8,189 nucleotides of DNA from 66-474 sp035277545 (GTDB lineage: Bacteria > Pseudomonadota > Gammaproteobacteria > Xanthomonadales > Rhodanobacteraceae), in assembly GCA_035277545.1 (NCBI GenBank), contig DATEKI010000001.1, positions 1 to 8,189 on the forward strand. The letters run 5' to 3'. Position 1 is the first letter of the stretch, and every line of letters starts with the position of its first letter. The position numbers were made by a program, and so were the translations under genes. Positions 1 to 5,416 of the stretch are shown one piece after another. Under the pieces are notes generated by a model that was not told the origin of the DNA, ran no database searches, and saw only the letters and a list, made by a program, of their open reading frames with translations.

Positions 1-333
1 CAGGCGACCAACGACCTGCTGGCGTCGCGCATCAAGATCCGTTCGCTCAACTTCATGCGCGGCCGCACCTTCCTGTCGCGGTACCTGATCATCGACGAAG
101 CGCAGAACCTGACGCCCAAACAGATGAAGACGCTGGTCACGCGCGCCGGCCCCGGCACCAAGATCGTGTGCCTCGGCAACGTCGAGCAGATCGACACGCC
201 GTACCTGACCGAGACGACGTCGGGTCTGACCTACGCGGTGGACCGCTTCAAGCAGTGGCCGCATGCGGCGCATATCACGCTGCGTCGGGGCGAACGTTCG
301 CGACTCGCCGATTTTGCATCCGAAGCGCTATAA
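1..333 (+). CDS. PhoH-family ATPase, C-terminal part (5' end outside window)
   Basis: The frame is open from base 1 and stops with TAA at 331-333, giving the last 110 residues. PhoH proteins are P-loop ATPases linked to RNA metabolism. In the PIN-PhoH (PhoH2/YlaK) branch the ATPase is fused to an N-terminal PIN ribonuclease domain. Visible here are the Walker B strand YLIIDEAQNLT (residues about 25-35 of the fragment), then GNVEQIDTPYL, GLTYAVDRFK and a terminal AHITLRRGERSRLADFAS. These tail motifs resemble the PIN-PhoH branch more than the short PhoH/YbeZ branch. The Walker A loop and any PIN domain lie upstream of the window, so the branch is inferred. The gene ends just before the palindromic repeat block, so its 3' UTR probably contains that structured element. 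The family call is firm; the cellular role is not known from the sequence. Confidence 0.9.
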   Translation, partial: QATNDLLASRIKIRSLNFMRGRTFLSRYLIIDEAQNLTPKQMKTLVTRAGPGTKIVCLGNVEQIDTPYLTETTSGLTYAVDRFKQWPHAAHITLRRGERSRLADFASEAL

Positions 334-356
334 GAATGGGATCCCGACAAGAGTTT

Positions 357-465
357 TCGTCATTCCGGGGCTGCGCATCGCGCAGCGATGCGGAGAACCC
401 GGAATCCATTTTGATTGTCGTTCTTGCGGCTGCAAAATGGATCCCTGCCTGCACCGGAATGACGA
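357..465. repeat. Palindromic intergenic repeat, unit 1 (GTCATTCC-type ends)
   Basis: The unit is bounded by perfect inverted ends, TCGTCATTCCGG (357-368) and CCGGAATGACGA (454-465). Two further hairpins nest inside. CGCATCG/CGATGCG (374-380/386-392) is a 7-bp stem with a 5-nt loop. ATCCATTTTG/CAAAATGGAT (404-413/433-442) is a 10-bp stem. This is the look of the GTCATTCC-ended intergenic repeats found scattered through many proteobacterial genomes, including xanthomonads. No transposase or coding signal is present, so it is read as a non-autonomous or purely structural repeat. The frame of thiD happens to stay open through it, but that extension overlaps the phoH end and is not believable as protein. 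Confidence 0.75.
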
Positions 466-576
466 ACAAAGCCAATGGATTGACTCGCGCCATCCTTGGC
501 GCTCGCCCTTCGGGCCGCCCAAGGCGTTCGCGTTTGCAATCCTGCAAACGCAGTCCGCCTGCGCGGGAATGACGGC
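466..576. repeat. Palindromic intergenic repeat, unit 2 (one-ended)
   Basis: This follows unit 1 directly and finishes with a second copy of the GGAATGACG end (566-574, as at 456-464), but shows no matching GTCATTCC start of its own. It holds a perfect 9-bp hairpin, GCGTTTGCA/TGCAAACGC (530-538/543-551), with a 4-nt loop. It also holds an imperfect cruciform, CCTTGG/CCAAGG (494-499/519-524), enclosing GCCC-ttc-GGGC (505-515). It probably forms a compound element with unit 1, or is a second, partly eroded member. Its right end lies 7 bases before the preferred thiD ATG at 584. Confidence 0.65.
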
Positions 577-583
577 AAAAACG

Positions 584-1378
584 ATGCCTTCGCCGCACCC
601 CGCCATCTGCCTCACCATCGCCGGCTCCGACTCCGGTGGCGGCGCGGGCATCCAGGCCGACCTGAAAACCTTCGCAGCACTTGGCGTGCACGGCTTGAGC
701 GCGATCACGGCGCTGACCGCGCAGAACACGCAAGGCGTCACGGCCGTGCATCCGGTGCCGGTGAAACACCTTGCCGCCGAGCTCGACACGGTGTTCGAAG
801 ATTTCGCGATCGCCGCGGTCAAGACGGGCATGCTGGGTGACGCGCGCACGGTACGCTGCGTCGCGCGCGAACTCGCCCGTCGCCAGCCGCGCTGGCTGGT
901 CGTCGATCCCGTGATGATCGCGACGTCCGGCGCGCGGCTGCTGGACAGGAACGCGGTCAAGGTGCTGATCGAAAACCTGATCCCGCTCGCCGATGTGCTG
1001 ACGCCCAACCTGCCCGAAGCCGAGGCCCTGACCGGTATCCCGATCCGCAATGGACGCGACGGCGAACGCGCCGCTTCGATGCTTCGCGAATTCGGCGCAC
1101 ACGCAGTGCTCCTGAAGGGCGGCCATGGTGGTGGGCGCGAAGTGGTCGACCGCTGGTGCGATGCCCGCGGCAGCTTCGAAATCCGCAACCACAGGTTGCC
1201 GTTCGACGCACACGGCACCGGCTGCACCTTGTCGGCGGCGCTCGCGGCCGAGCTGGCGAAAGGCCGGGAACCGCGCACAGCGGCACGCCGCGCGATCACC
1301 TTCGTGCAACGCGCGCTGAAGCACGCCTACACCCCCGGCATGACCCCGCTCAGGGTCCTGGCACAGCGCCCGCGCTAA
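584..1378 (+). CDS. thiD: ThiD, HMP/HMP-phosphate kinase
   Basis: The 264-residue protein is a ribokinase-fold enzyme that phosphorylates 4-amino-5-hydroxymethyl-2-methylpyrimidine and then its monophosphate, supplying HMP-PP for thiamine synthesis in the cytoplasm. Its length is normal for the family. Motifs seen: AGSDSGGGAGIQAD (13-26, pyrimidine-binding N-terminal strand and loop), VKTGML (79-84), VDPVM (107-111), TPNLPEAE (140-147), LLKGGH (176-181), and the anion-hole/catalytic GTGC (211-214, Cys214). The start is ATG 584, which gives the expected short lead before the first strand. An in-frame ATG at 569 lies inside the repeat end. Neither has a good Shine-Dalgarno sequence; GGGA at 565-568 is about 15 bases before 584. 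The stop codon is shared with a possible lpxO promoter element. No other thi gene is in the window. Confidence 0.93.
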   Translation: MPSPHPAICLTIAGSDSGGGAGIQADLKTFAALGVHGLSAITALTAQNTQGVTAVHPVPVKHLAAELDTVFEDFAIAAVKTGMLGDARTVRCVARELARRQPRWLVVDPVMIATSGARLLDRNAVKVLIENLIPLADVLTPNLPEAEALTGIPIRNGRDGERAASMLREFGAHAVLLKGGHGGGREVVDRWCDARGSFEIRNHRLPFDAHGTGCTLSAALAAELAKGREPRTAARRAITFVQRALKHAYTPGMTPLRVLAQRPR

Positions 1379-1381
1379 AAT
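1376..1381 (+). promoter_or_regulatory. Candidate -10 element for lpxO
   Basis: TAAAAT starts with the stop codon of thiD and ends 27 bases before the lpxO ATG. No convincing -35 lies 16-18 bases upstream. It is listed because the same kind of hexamer sits at nearly the same distance from grxC and from the cyclophilin gene. Readthrough from thiD remains equally possible. Confidence 0.35.
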
Positions 1382-1408
1382 CGCCACGTTCCCACGCTGT
1401 TTCCCACC

Positions 1409-2353
1409 ATGTCCGCGCTGCTGATCCTCCGCCTCGTCCTGCTGGGCCTGATCGCGCTGTTCCTGCTGAGCGCACTGGCCGTGCACTTCCGCAGCCGCGT
1501 GCGCCTGAAACTCGGCCGCCAGCTGGCGAGCCACGCCACCGTGTTCGCGCCGTACAACCTTCTGATGTACGCGTTTTCCGCGGTGCCGGCCGGCGCGTTC
1601 CCCGACCGCAAGCGCTTCACCGCGGTCGATGCGTTGCGTGACAACTGGCAGGCCATCCGCGACGAAGCCGCCGGCCTGTTCGACCAAGGCCACATCCGCG
1701 ACGCGTTGAAGGACGACGACGCCAGCTTCGCCTCCTTCCTGAAAGTGGGCTGGAAACGTTTCTACGTGAAGTGGTACGGCGAGCCGTTGCCGTCCGCCCA
1801 GGGGCTGTGTCCGAAAACCGTGGAACTGGTGAACCGCATCCCTGGCGTCAAAGCGGCGATGTTCGCGTTGCTGCCGCCGGGCGTGACGCTGAACCCGCAC
1901 CGCGACCCGTTTGCGGGTTCGCTGCGCTACCACCTGGGGTTGATGACGCCCAACTCGCGCGACTGCCACATCTTCGTGGACGGCCAGGAATATTTCTGGC
2001 GCGACGGCGAGGACGTGATCTTCGACGAAACCTGCGTGCACTGGGTCGAGAACAAGACCGACATGACACGGGTGATCTTTTTCGCCGACCTCGAACGCCC
2101 TTTGCGCTCGCGCGCGATGGCATGGGTCAACCACCATGTCAGCAACTTCATGGGCGCGATCACCGCGTCTCCGAACCAGGTCAGCGAACCCAGGGGCGCA
2201 GTCAACCGCCTGTTCTCGGCACTGCGTCAGCGCCGCGAGAAGAGCCGCGGCTTCAAGCAGCGCCACCGCAGGCTGTTCAAGACGATGAAATTCGTGGGCA
2301 GCGTGGCGCTGCTGTGGATTCTGCTGCTGGCGCCGTGGCCTTTGTTGCGCTGA
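1409..2353 (+). CDS. lpxO: LpxO-type lipid A hydroxylase (aspartyl/asparaginyl beta-hydroxylase family)
   Basis: The 314-residue protein is an Fe(II)/2-oxoglutarate-dependent dioxygenase of the AspH family. The LpxO branch adds a 2-hydroxyl to a secondary acyl chain of lipid A at the inner membrane. Seen: an N-terminal hydrophobic segment (about 3-25) and a C-terminal one (about 294-313) flanking a cytoplasmic catalytic domain, the usual LpxO layout and length. The metal facial triad is H164-x-D166 in HRDPFAGSLRYHLGL, with H211 in CVHWVENKTD; R221 is the likely 2-oxoglutarate-binding arginine. The HRDPFAGSLRYH string supports LpxO over cytosolic AspH homologues. ATG 1409 begins the membrane segment directly. 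The leader is pyrimidine-rich and has no Shine-Dalgarno. Substrate position on lipid A is inferred from the family. Confidence 0.87.
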   Translation: MSALLILRLVLLGLIALFLLSALAVHFRSRVRLKLGRQLASHATVFAPYNLLMYAFSAVPAGAFPDRKRFTAVDALRDNWQAIRDEAAGLFDQGHIRDALKDDDASFASFLKVGWKRFYVKWYGEPLPSAQGLCPKTVELVNRIPGVKAAMFALLPPGVTLNPHRDPFAGSLRYHLGLMTPNSRDCHIFVDGQEYFWRDGEDVIFDETCVHWVENKTDMTRVIFFADLERPLRSRAMAWVNHHVSNFMGAITASPNQVSEPRGAVNRLFSALRQRREKSRGFKQRHRRLFKTMKFVGSVALLWILLLAPWPLLR

Positions 2354-2357
2354 GACC

Positions 2358-2384
2358 TGTCACAACGGGACCGGTTCGCACGTC
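2358..2384 (+). promoter_or_regulatory. ECF41-type promoter (TGTCACA-N16-CGTC)
   Basis: TGTCACA (2358-2364) and CGTC (2381-2384) are separated by exactly 16 bases. They match the motif I recall as described for ECF41 sigma factors, which usually control their own neighbourhood. It lies 5 bases after the lpxO stop, directly before the ECF41 gene, and I noticed no second copy in the window. Transcription would begin near 2389-2393, which decides the sigma factor's start codon. Confidence 0.75.
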
Positions 2385-2414
2385 TACAGGTTGAGTCGAA
2401 CCGGAATCCCGAAC

Positions 2415-3314
2415 TTGGACGCGCGAACCGCACTGTTCCAGCAACACCGCCCGCGACTTTTCGGCCTCGCCTACCGGATGCTCGGTGTGCCCGCCGACGC
2501 GGAAGACGTATTGCACGACGCGTGGTTGCGCTGGCAAGCGCAGGACGCAGCCGCACTGGACGATCCGGAAGCGTGGCTGGTCACCGTGACCACCCGCATC
2601 GCGCTGGACCGGCTCCGCCACGCCAGGACCGAGCGCGAGCATTATTCCGGGCCATGGCTGCCGGAGCCGATGGGGAAACCGGCCGGTTCGCCCGACGAGG
2701 AACTGGAAAGCAGCGAAACGCTCACGCTGTCGTTCCTGCTGTTGCTCGAACGCCTGAGTCCCGACGAGCGCGCCGCGTTCCTGCTGCGCGAGGTTTTCGA
2801 CTACAGCCACGCCGAGGCCGCGACGATTCTCGGCATCGAAGAGGACGCCTGTCGCCAACGCGTGCATCGCGCCAAGGCGCGGTTGCGCGAAGGCCGCCCG
2901 CGCTTCCGTGTGGACGCGCCCGCACAACGCCGCCTGCTGCAGCGTTTCGTCGAGGCCATGCGTCACCCCAGCGAAGCCACCATGCGCGCGCTGTTCGCCG
3001 AGGACGCGGTACACGTGGCCGATGGCGGCGGCCTGGCGCGCGCGACTTTGCATCCCTTGCACGGCGCCGAACGGCTGGCGCGGCTGTACCTGCAGCTCGC
3101 GCGGCAGGCTCGCAGCGTGGAACTGAACTACGAATTGCGCACGCTGAACGGTGCACCCGCCCTGCTTTGCTGGCACGGTCCGCAGTTGTTCTACGCGATG
3201 TGGATCGACTGCGACAGTGAGCGGATCACCTCGATCCATACCATCCGCCATCCCGGCAAGCTCGCGCGGATCGAATCGGTCACGAAACACGGGGGCGGTG
3301 CGTCCTTGCATTGA
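2415..3314 (+). CDS. ECF41-family RNA polymerase sigma factor with fused SnoaL-like domain
   Basis: This is an extracytoplasmic-function sigma factor of the SigJ/ECF41 class, in which a C-terminal SnoaL-like domain replaces a separate anti-sigma factor. From the TTG at 2415 it has 299 residues. Sigma region 2 includes HRPRLFGLAYRML (11-23) and DAEDVLHDAWLRW (28-40). The linker carries GPWLPEP (79-85), a class signature. Region 4 runs about 105-157 (LSPDERAAFLLREVF through RVHRAKARL), and the SnoaL-like domain about 165-299. The frame can also start at TTG 2391, but the promoter at 2358-2384 would make that nearly leaderless. TTG 2415 has GGAA at 2403-2406, 8 bases away. The usual DGGGK motif reads DGGGL (203-207) and the terminal NPDKL-like motif reads HPGKL (279-283). 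Its target is probably its own operon with the downstream CMD gene. Confidence 0.9.
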   Translation: MDARTALFQQHRPRLFGLAYRMLGVPADAEDVLHDAWLRWQAQDAAALDDPEAWLVTVTTRIALDRLRHARTEREHYSGPWLPEPMGKPAGSPDEELESSETLTLSFLLLLERLSPDERAAFLLREVFDYSHAEAATILGIEEDACRQRVHRAKARLREGRPRFRVDAPAQRRLLQRFVEAMRHPSEATMRALFAEDAVHVADGGGLARATLHPLHGAERLARLYLQLARQARSVELNYELRTLNGAPALLCWHGPQLFYAMWIDCDSERITSIHTIRHPGKLARIESVTKHGGGASLH

Positions 3315-3348
3315 GTGAGGGGATCTTCCATCACGTCAATCCAAACCC

Positions 3349-3354
3349 AAGGAG
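3349..3354 (+). promoter_or_regulatory. Ribosome binding site of the CMD-family gene
   Basis: AAGGAG lies 6 bases before ATG 3361. It is the strongest plus-strand Shine-Dalgarno I noticed in the window and fixes the start. No TGTCACA box precedes this gene, so it is probably translated from the sigma factor's transcript. Confidence 0.8.
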
Positions 3355-3360
3355 CTGCCC

Positions 3361-3822
3361 ATGTCCCGTTTCACCGCCAAGAAACACTTCGCCGCCTTGC
3401 AACCATTGTTCGCGCTGAGCAAGCAACTCAAGTCCAGCGGCCTCGAACCACAACTGTGCGCGCTGGTGGAGATGCGCGCCTCGCAGCTCAACGGCTGCGC
3501 CTACTGCCTCGACATGCACAGCAAGGATGCGCGCGCCGCCGGCGAGGCCGAGCAACGCCTGTACGTGCTGCCGGCCTGGCGTGAAACACCGTTCTACAGC
3601 GCGCGCGAACGGGCCGCGCTTGCGTGGTGCGAGGCGCTGACACAACTGCCCGCGCGCGACCAGTCCGTGCCGGACGCGTTGTACGAGGAAGTGCGCGCGC
3701 AGTTCGACGAAAAGGAACTCGTCGACCTGACCTTGCTGGTGACGCTGATCAACAGCTGGAACCGCATCAACATCACCGCGCAGCCCGAAGTCGGTGACTA
3801 CACGCCCGGGATGTTCGGCTGA
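3361..3822 (+). CDS. Carboxymuconolactone decarboxylase-family (AhpD-like) protein
   Basis: The 153-residue all-helical protein belongs to the CMD/AhpD-like superfamily. The core reads VEMRASQLNGCAYCLDMHSKDAR (36-58 spanned), with Glu37, the redox pair Cys46-x-x-Cys49 and His53. This is the alkylhydroperoxidase-type active site, and the length suits a single-domain CMD protein. Known biology of the family: AhpD-like members act as thiol-disulfide or peroxidase components. CMD proteins are also one of the three enzyme types (with oxidoreductases and epimerases, 'COE') that sit beside ECF41 sigma factors. It starts 46 bases after the sigma gene on the same strand, behind a strong ribosome binding site. 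It is therefore the likely output gene of the ECF41 module. The true substrate is unknown, and a real gamma-carboxymuconolactone decarboxylase role is unlikely given the CxxC motif. Confidence 0.92.
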   Translation: MSRFTAKKHFAALQPLFALSKQLKSSGLEPQLCALVEMRASQLNGCAYCLDMHSKDARAAGEAEQRLYVLPAWRETPFYSARERAALAWCEALTQLPARDQSVPDALYEEVRAQFDEKELVDLTLLVTLINSWNRINITAQPEVGDYTPGMFG

Positions 3823-3840
3823 TCTCCGGCCGGATCGTTT

Positions 3841-3882
3841 GGGTGGGGATGGGTTTCACAACCCGCAACACCATCCCCATCC
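3841..3882. terminator. Candidate bidirectional hairpin between convergent genes
   Basis: TGGGGATGG (3844-3852) pairs perfectly with CCATCCCCA (3871-3879). The stem extends through a G-T and two G-C pairs to 3841/3882. A smaller competing hairpin, GGGTT-tcac-AACCC (3851-3864), sits in the loop and overlaps the left arm. The position, 18 bases after the CMD stop and 27 before the minus-strand IDH stop, suits a shared terminator. Neither side has a proper T-run, so intrinsic termination is unproven. Confidence 0.45.
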
Positions 3883-3909
3883 CGGCTTTCCCCAAGGAGA
3901 AGCAGGGCA

Positions 3910-4920
3910 TCAACCACGCACGCGCTCAGCCAACGCTTCGCCGAATGATTCCGTCGTACCGCTGCCGCCGAGATCCGGCGTGACGCGGTCGTGGGCTGCA
4001 AGCGTTTCGCGGATCGCATTGCGGATGCGGGCGCCCTTCTCGACCATGCCGAGATGATCCAGCATTTCGGCCGCGGCCAGCAGCAGCGCGCACGGATCGG
4101 CGATGTTCTTGCCGGCGATGTCGGGCGCCGAACCATGCACGGCTTCGAAAATCGCCGCACCGTTGCCGATATTGGCGCCCGGCGCAAGCCCCAGGCCGCC
4201 CACCAGTCCCGCACACAGGTCGGAAAGGATGTCGCCGAACAGGTTGGTGGTGACGATCACGTCGAACTGCCACGGATTCATCACCAGCTGCATGCAGGTG
4301 TTGTCCACGATCATCTCGTTGAACGTGATCTGCGGATACTCCTTCGCGATCTCGCGCGCGACGTCGAGGAACAGGCCCGATGCGGTCTTGATGATGTTGG
4401 CCTTGTGCACCGCGGTGACCTTCTTGCGGCCCTTGCGCACCGCCAGCTCGAATGCGTGGCGCACGATCCGCGACGCGCCCTTGCGCGTGTTGCGCACGAT
4501 GGACTGCGCGACCTCACCATCGTCCGAAAGCGTCTGGCCTTCGGAAAGGTAGGCGCCCTCGGTGTTCTCGCGTACCGTGATGATGTCGATGTTCTCGTAG
4601 CGCGCTTTCGTGCCCGGAAAACTGATCGCCGGGCGCACGTTCGCGTACAGGTCGAAATGCCTGCGCAACGCGACGTTCAGTGACGAAAAGCCCTTGCCGA
4701 TCGGCGTGGTCAGCGGCCCCTTCAGCGCGATACCATGTTTCGCGATCACGTCCAGCGTGGCTTGCGGCAACAGGTCGCCGTGTTTTTCCAGCGCCGCCAT
4801 GCCGGCGTCCACGAATTCGTAATCGAGGCCGCACTCCAGCGCATCCAGCACCTTCAAGGTGGCAGCCATGATCTCCGGGCCGATGCCATCGCCCCGGATG
4901 ACCGCAATCGTTTTGCTCAC
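3910..4920 (-). CDS. NAD-dependent isocitrate dehydrogenase (IDH3-like/xanthomonad type)
   Basis: The 336-residue beta-decarboxylating dehydrogenase oxidises isocitrate to 2-oxoglutarate in the TCA cycle. The sequence opens with IAVIRGDGIGPEI (5-17). It has the isocitrate-binding loop TPIGKGFSSLNVALRR (72-87; Ser79/Ser80, Asn82, Arg86), then LYANVRP (91-97) and RENTEGAY (117-124, catalytic Tyr124). It continues with VHKANIIK (171-178, catalytic Lys173), metal-binding FGDILSD (228-234) and HGSAPDIAG (262-270). In this superfamily the Asp266-Ile267 pair goes with NAD rather than NADP. The SxN..R substrate loop argues against isopropylmalate dehydrogenase; a homoisocitrate role is less likely but not excluded. 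The start is GTG at 4920, chosen for GAGGAG 7 bases upstream; an ATG at 4947 would add nine poorly conserved residues. After the NAD motif the usual N-P is D-P (Asp275). Confidence 0.9.
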   Translation of the reverse strand: MSKTIAVIRGDGIGPEIMAATLKVLDALECGLDYEFVDAGMAALEKHGDLLPQATLDVIAKHGIALKGPLTTPIGKGFSSLNVALRRHFDLYANVRPAISFPGTKARYENIDIITVRENTEGAYLSEGQTLSDDGEVAQSIVRNTRKGASRIVRHAFELAVRKGRKKVTAVHKANIIKTASGLFLDVAREIAKEYPQITFNEMIVDNTCMQLVMNPWQFDVIVTTNLFGDILSDLCAGLVGGLGLAPGANIGNGAAIFEAVHGSAPDIAGKNIADPCALLLAAAEMLDHLGMVEKGARIRNAIRETLAAHDRVTPDLGGSGTTESFGEALAERVRG

Positions 4921-4927
4921 GCACGAA

Positions 4928-4933
4928 CTCCTC
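4928..4933 (-). promoter_or_regulatory. Ribosome binding site deciding the IDH start
   Basis: GAGGAG on the minus strand, 7 bases before GTG 4920. It selects this non-ATG start over the in-frame ATG at 4947, which lies upstream of it. Confidence 0.75.
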
Positions 4934-4979
4934 AAAGGCATCACCACGCAAGCGGCGATGCGGGCAGGACAAACGAGGA

Positions 4980-4985
4980 ATTATC
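4980..4985 (-). promoter_or_regulatory. Candidate -10 element for IDH
   Basis: GATAAT on the minus strand matches five of six bases of the sigma-70 -10 box. It would leave a leader of about 50 bases before GTG 4920. No good -35 hexamer is visible 16-18 bases upstream, so this is tentative. Confidence 0.35.
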
Positions 4986-5026
4986 GCAGATCGCACCCCG
5001 CCGAACCATCCGGAGCGGCTTTTGTG

Positions 5027-5071
5027 AAAAATCAGGCCATGGACGGCCGTGGTGGACTCTCACGGCCGTGG
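5027..5071 (-). terminator. Candidate grxC terminator with paired ACGGCCGT palindromes
   Basis: Read on the minus strand, two ACGGCCGT palindromes (5062-5069, then 5043-5050) can fold on each other as an 8-bp stem with an 11-nt loop. An alternative GGCC-gtccat-GGCC hairpin is closer to a run of five T (5031-5027). This lies 38-80 bases after the grxC stop, in the gap before IDH. The T-run is a little far from the main stem, so terminator efficiency is uncertain. Confidence 0.35.
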
Positions 5072-5108
5072 CAAGACGCGCTTGCGAGAGAATCCGCCGA
5101 CGCAGCGA

Positions 5109-5375
5109 TCATGGACGATCGCATGAAAGCAGTTCCTGCAACCGCCCGCTGCGATCGGCCGCGGAGAGCTGGTCGAACCCCCCCACGTGCACGCCATTGA
5201 CGAAGATTTGCGGCACGGTGCGGGCGCCGGGCGCGCGCGCCAGCATCTCGCGGCGCGCGTTCGCGTCGGCGTCGATGCGCAGCTCGCGCCAGGACAACCC
5301 CCTGGACTGCAGCAGGTTCTTGGCGGCGACGCAATAAGGGCACATCGCCGTGGAGTAGATTTCGATATCGGCCAT
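5109..5375 (-). CDS. grxC: Glutaredoxin 3 (GrxC)
   Basis: The 88-residue thioredoxin-fold protein uses glutathione to reduce disulfides and protein-glutathione adducts in the cytoplasm. It opens MADIEIYSTAMCPYC: the dithiol site CPYC is at 12-15. TVPQIFVNG (53-61) holds the cis-proline that faces the active site, and GGFDQL (65-70) is the glutathione-contacting Gly-Gly-x-Asp turn. Length and order fit GrxC; a third cysteine, Cys85, lies in the C-terminal helix. The start is ATG at 5375. The leader is C- and A-rich without a Shine-Dalgarno. It reads in the same direction as IDH, 188 bases upstream of it, and probably has its own transcript. The next gene on its upstream side, bepA, is divergent. 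Confidence 0.94.
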   Translation of the reverse strand: MADIEIYSTAMCPYCVAAKNLLQSRGLSWRELRIDADANARREMLARAPGARTVPQIFVNGVHVGGFDQLSAADRSGRLQELLSCDRP

Positions 5376-5405
5376 TGGTGGTTGGATTGGAAGTTGCCGG
5401 GGCTC

Positions 5406-5411
5406 ATTTTA
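5406..5411 (-). promoter_or_regulatory. Candidate -10 element for grxC
   Basis: TAAAAT on the minus strand, 30 bases before ATG 5375. The -35 region is not recognisable. Hexamer and spacing are almost the same as in front of lpxO. Confidence 0.35.
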
Positions 5412-5416
5412 CTGCC

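Noticed and set aside
480..508. TTGACT (480-485) as a -35 box for thiD
   Set aside because: No -10-like hexamer lies 16-18 bases downstream; that stretch is GC-only hairpin sequence.
263..583. N-terminal extension of thiD through the repeat block
   Set aside because: The frame is open but overlaps the phoH end, translates the palindromic repeats, and ThiD proteins normally begin just before the AGSDSGGG motif.
275..2266. A 663-codon open frame on the minus strand opposite thiD and lpxO
   Set aside because: It is antisense to two well-recognised genes, has a composition rich in Arg, His, Gln and Ala without any domain, and crosses the repeat block. Such frames arise from high third-position GC.
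2277..3311. A 344-codon minus-strand frame opposite the sigma factor
   Set aside because: It is antisense to the ECF41 gene, whose motifs run through its whole length.
3311..3337. A second ECF41 promoter before the CMD gene
   Set aside because: CGTC occurs at 3334-3337, but the place 16 bases upstream reads TTGAGTG, not TGTCACA.
3991..4683. A 230-codon plus-strand frame opposite IDH
   Set aside because: The minus-strand IDH is complete and conserved throughout; the opposite frame has no recognisable domain.
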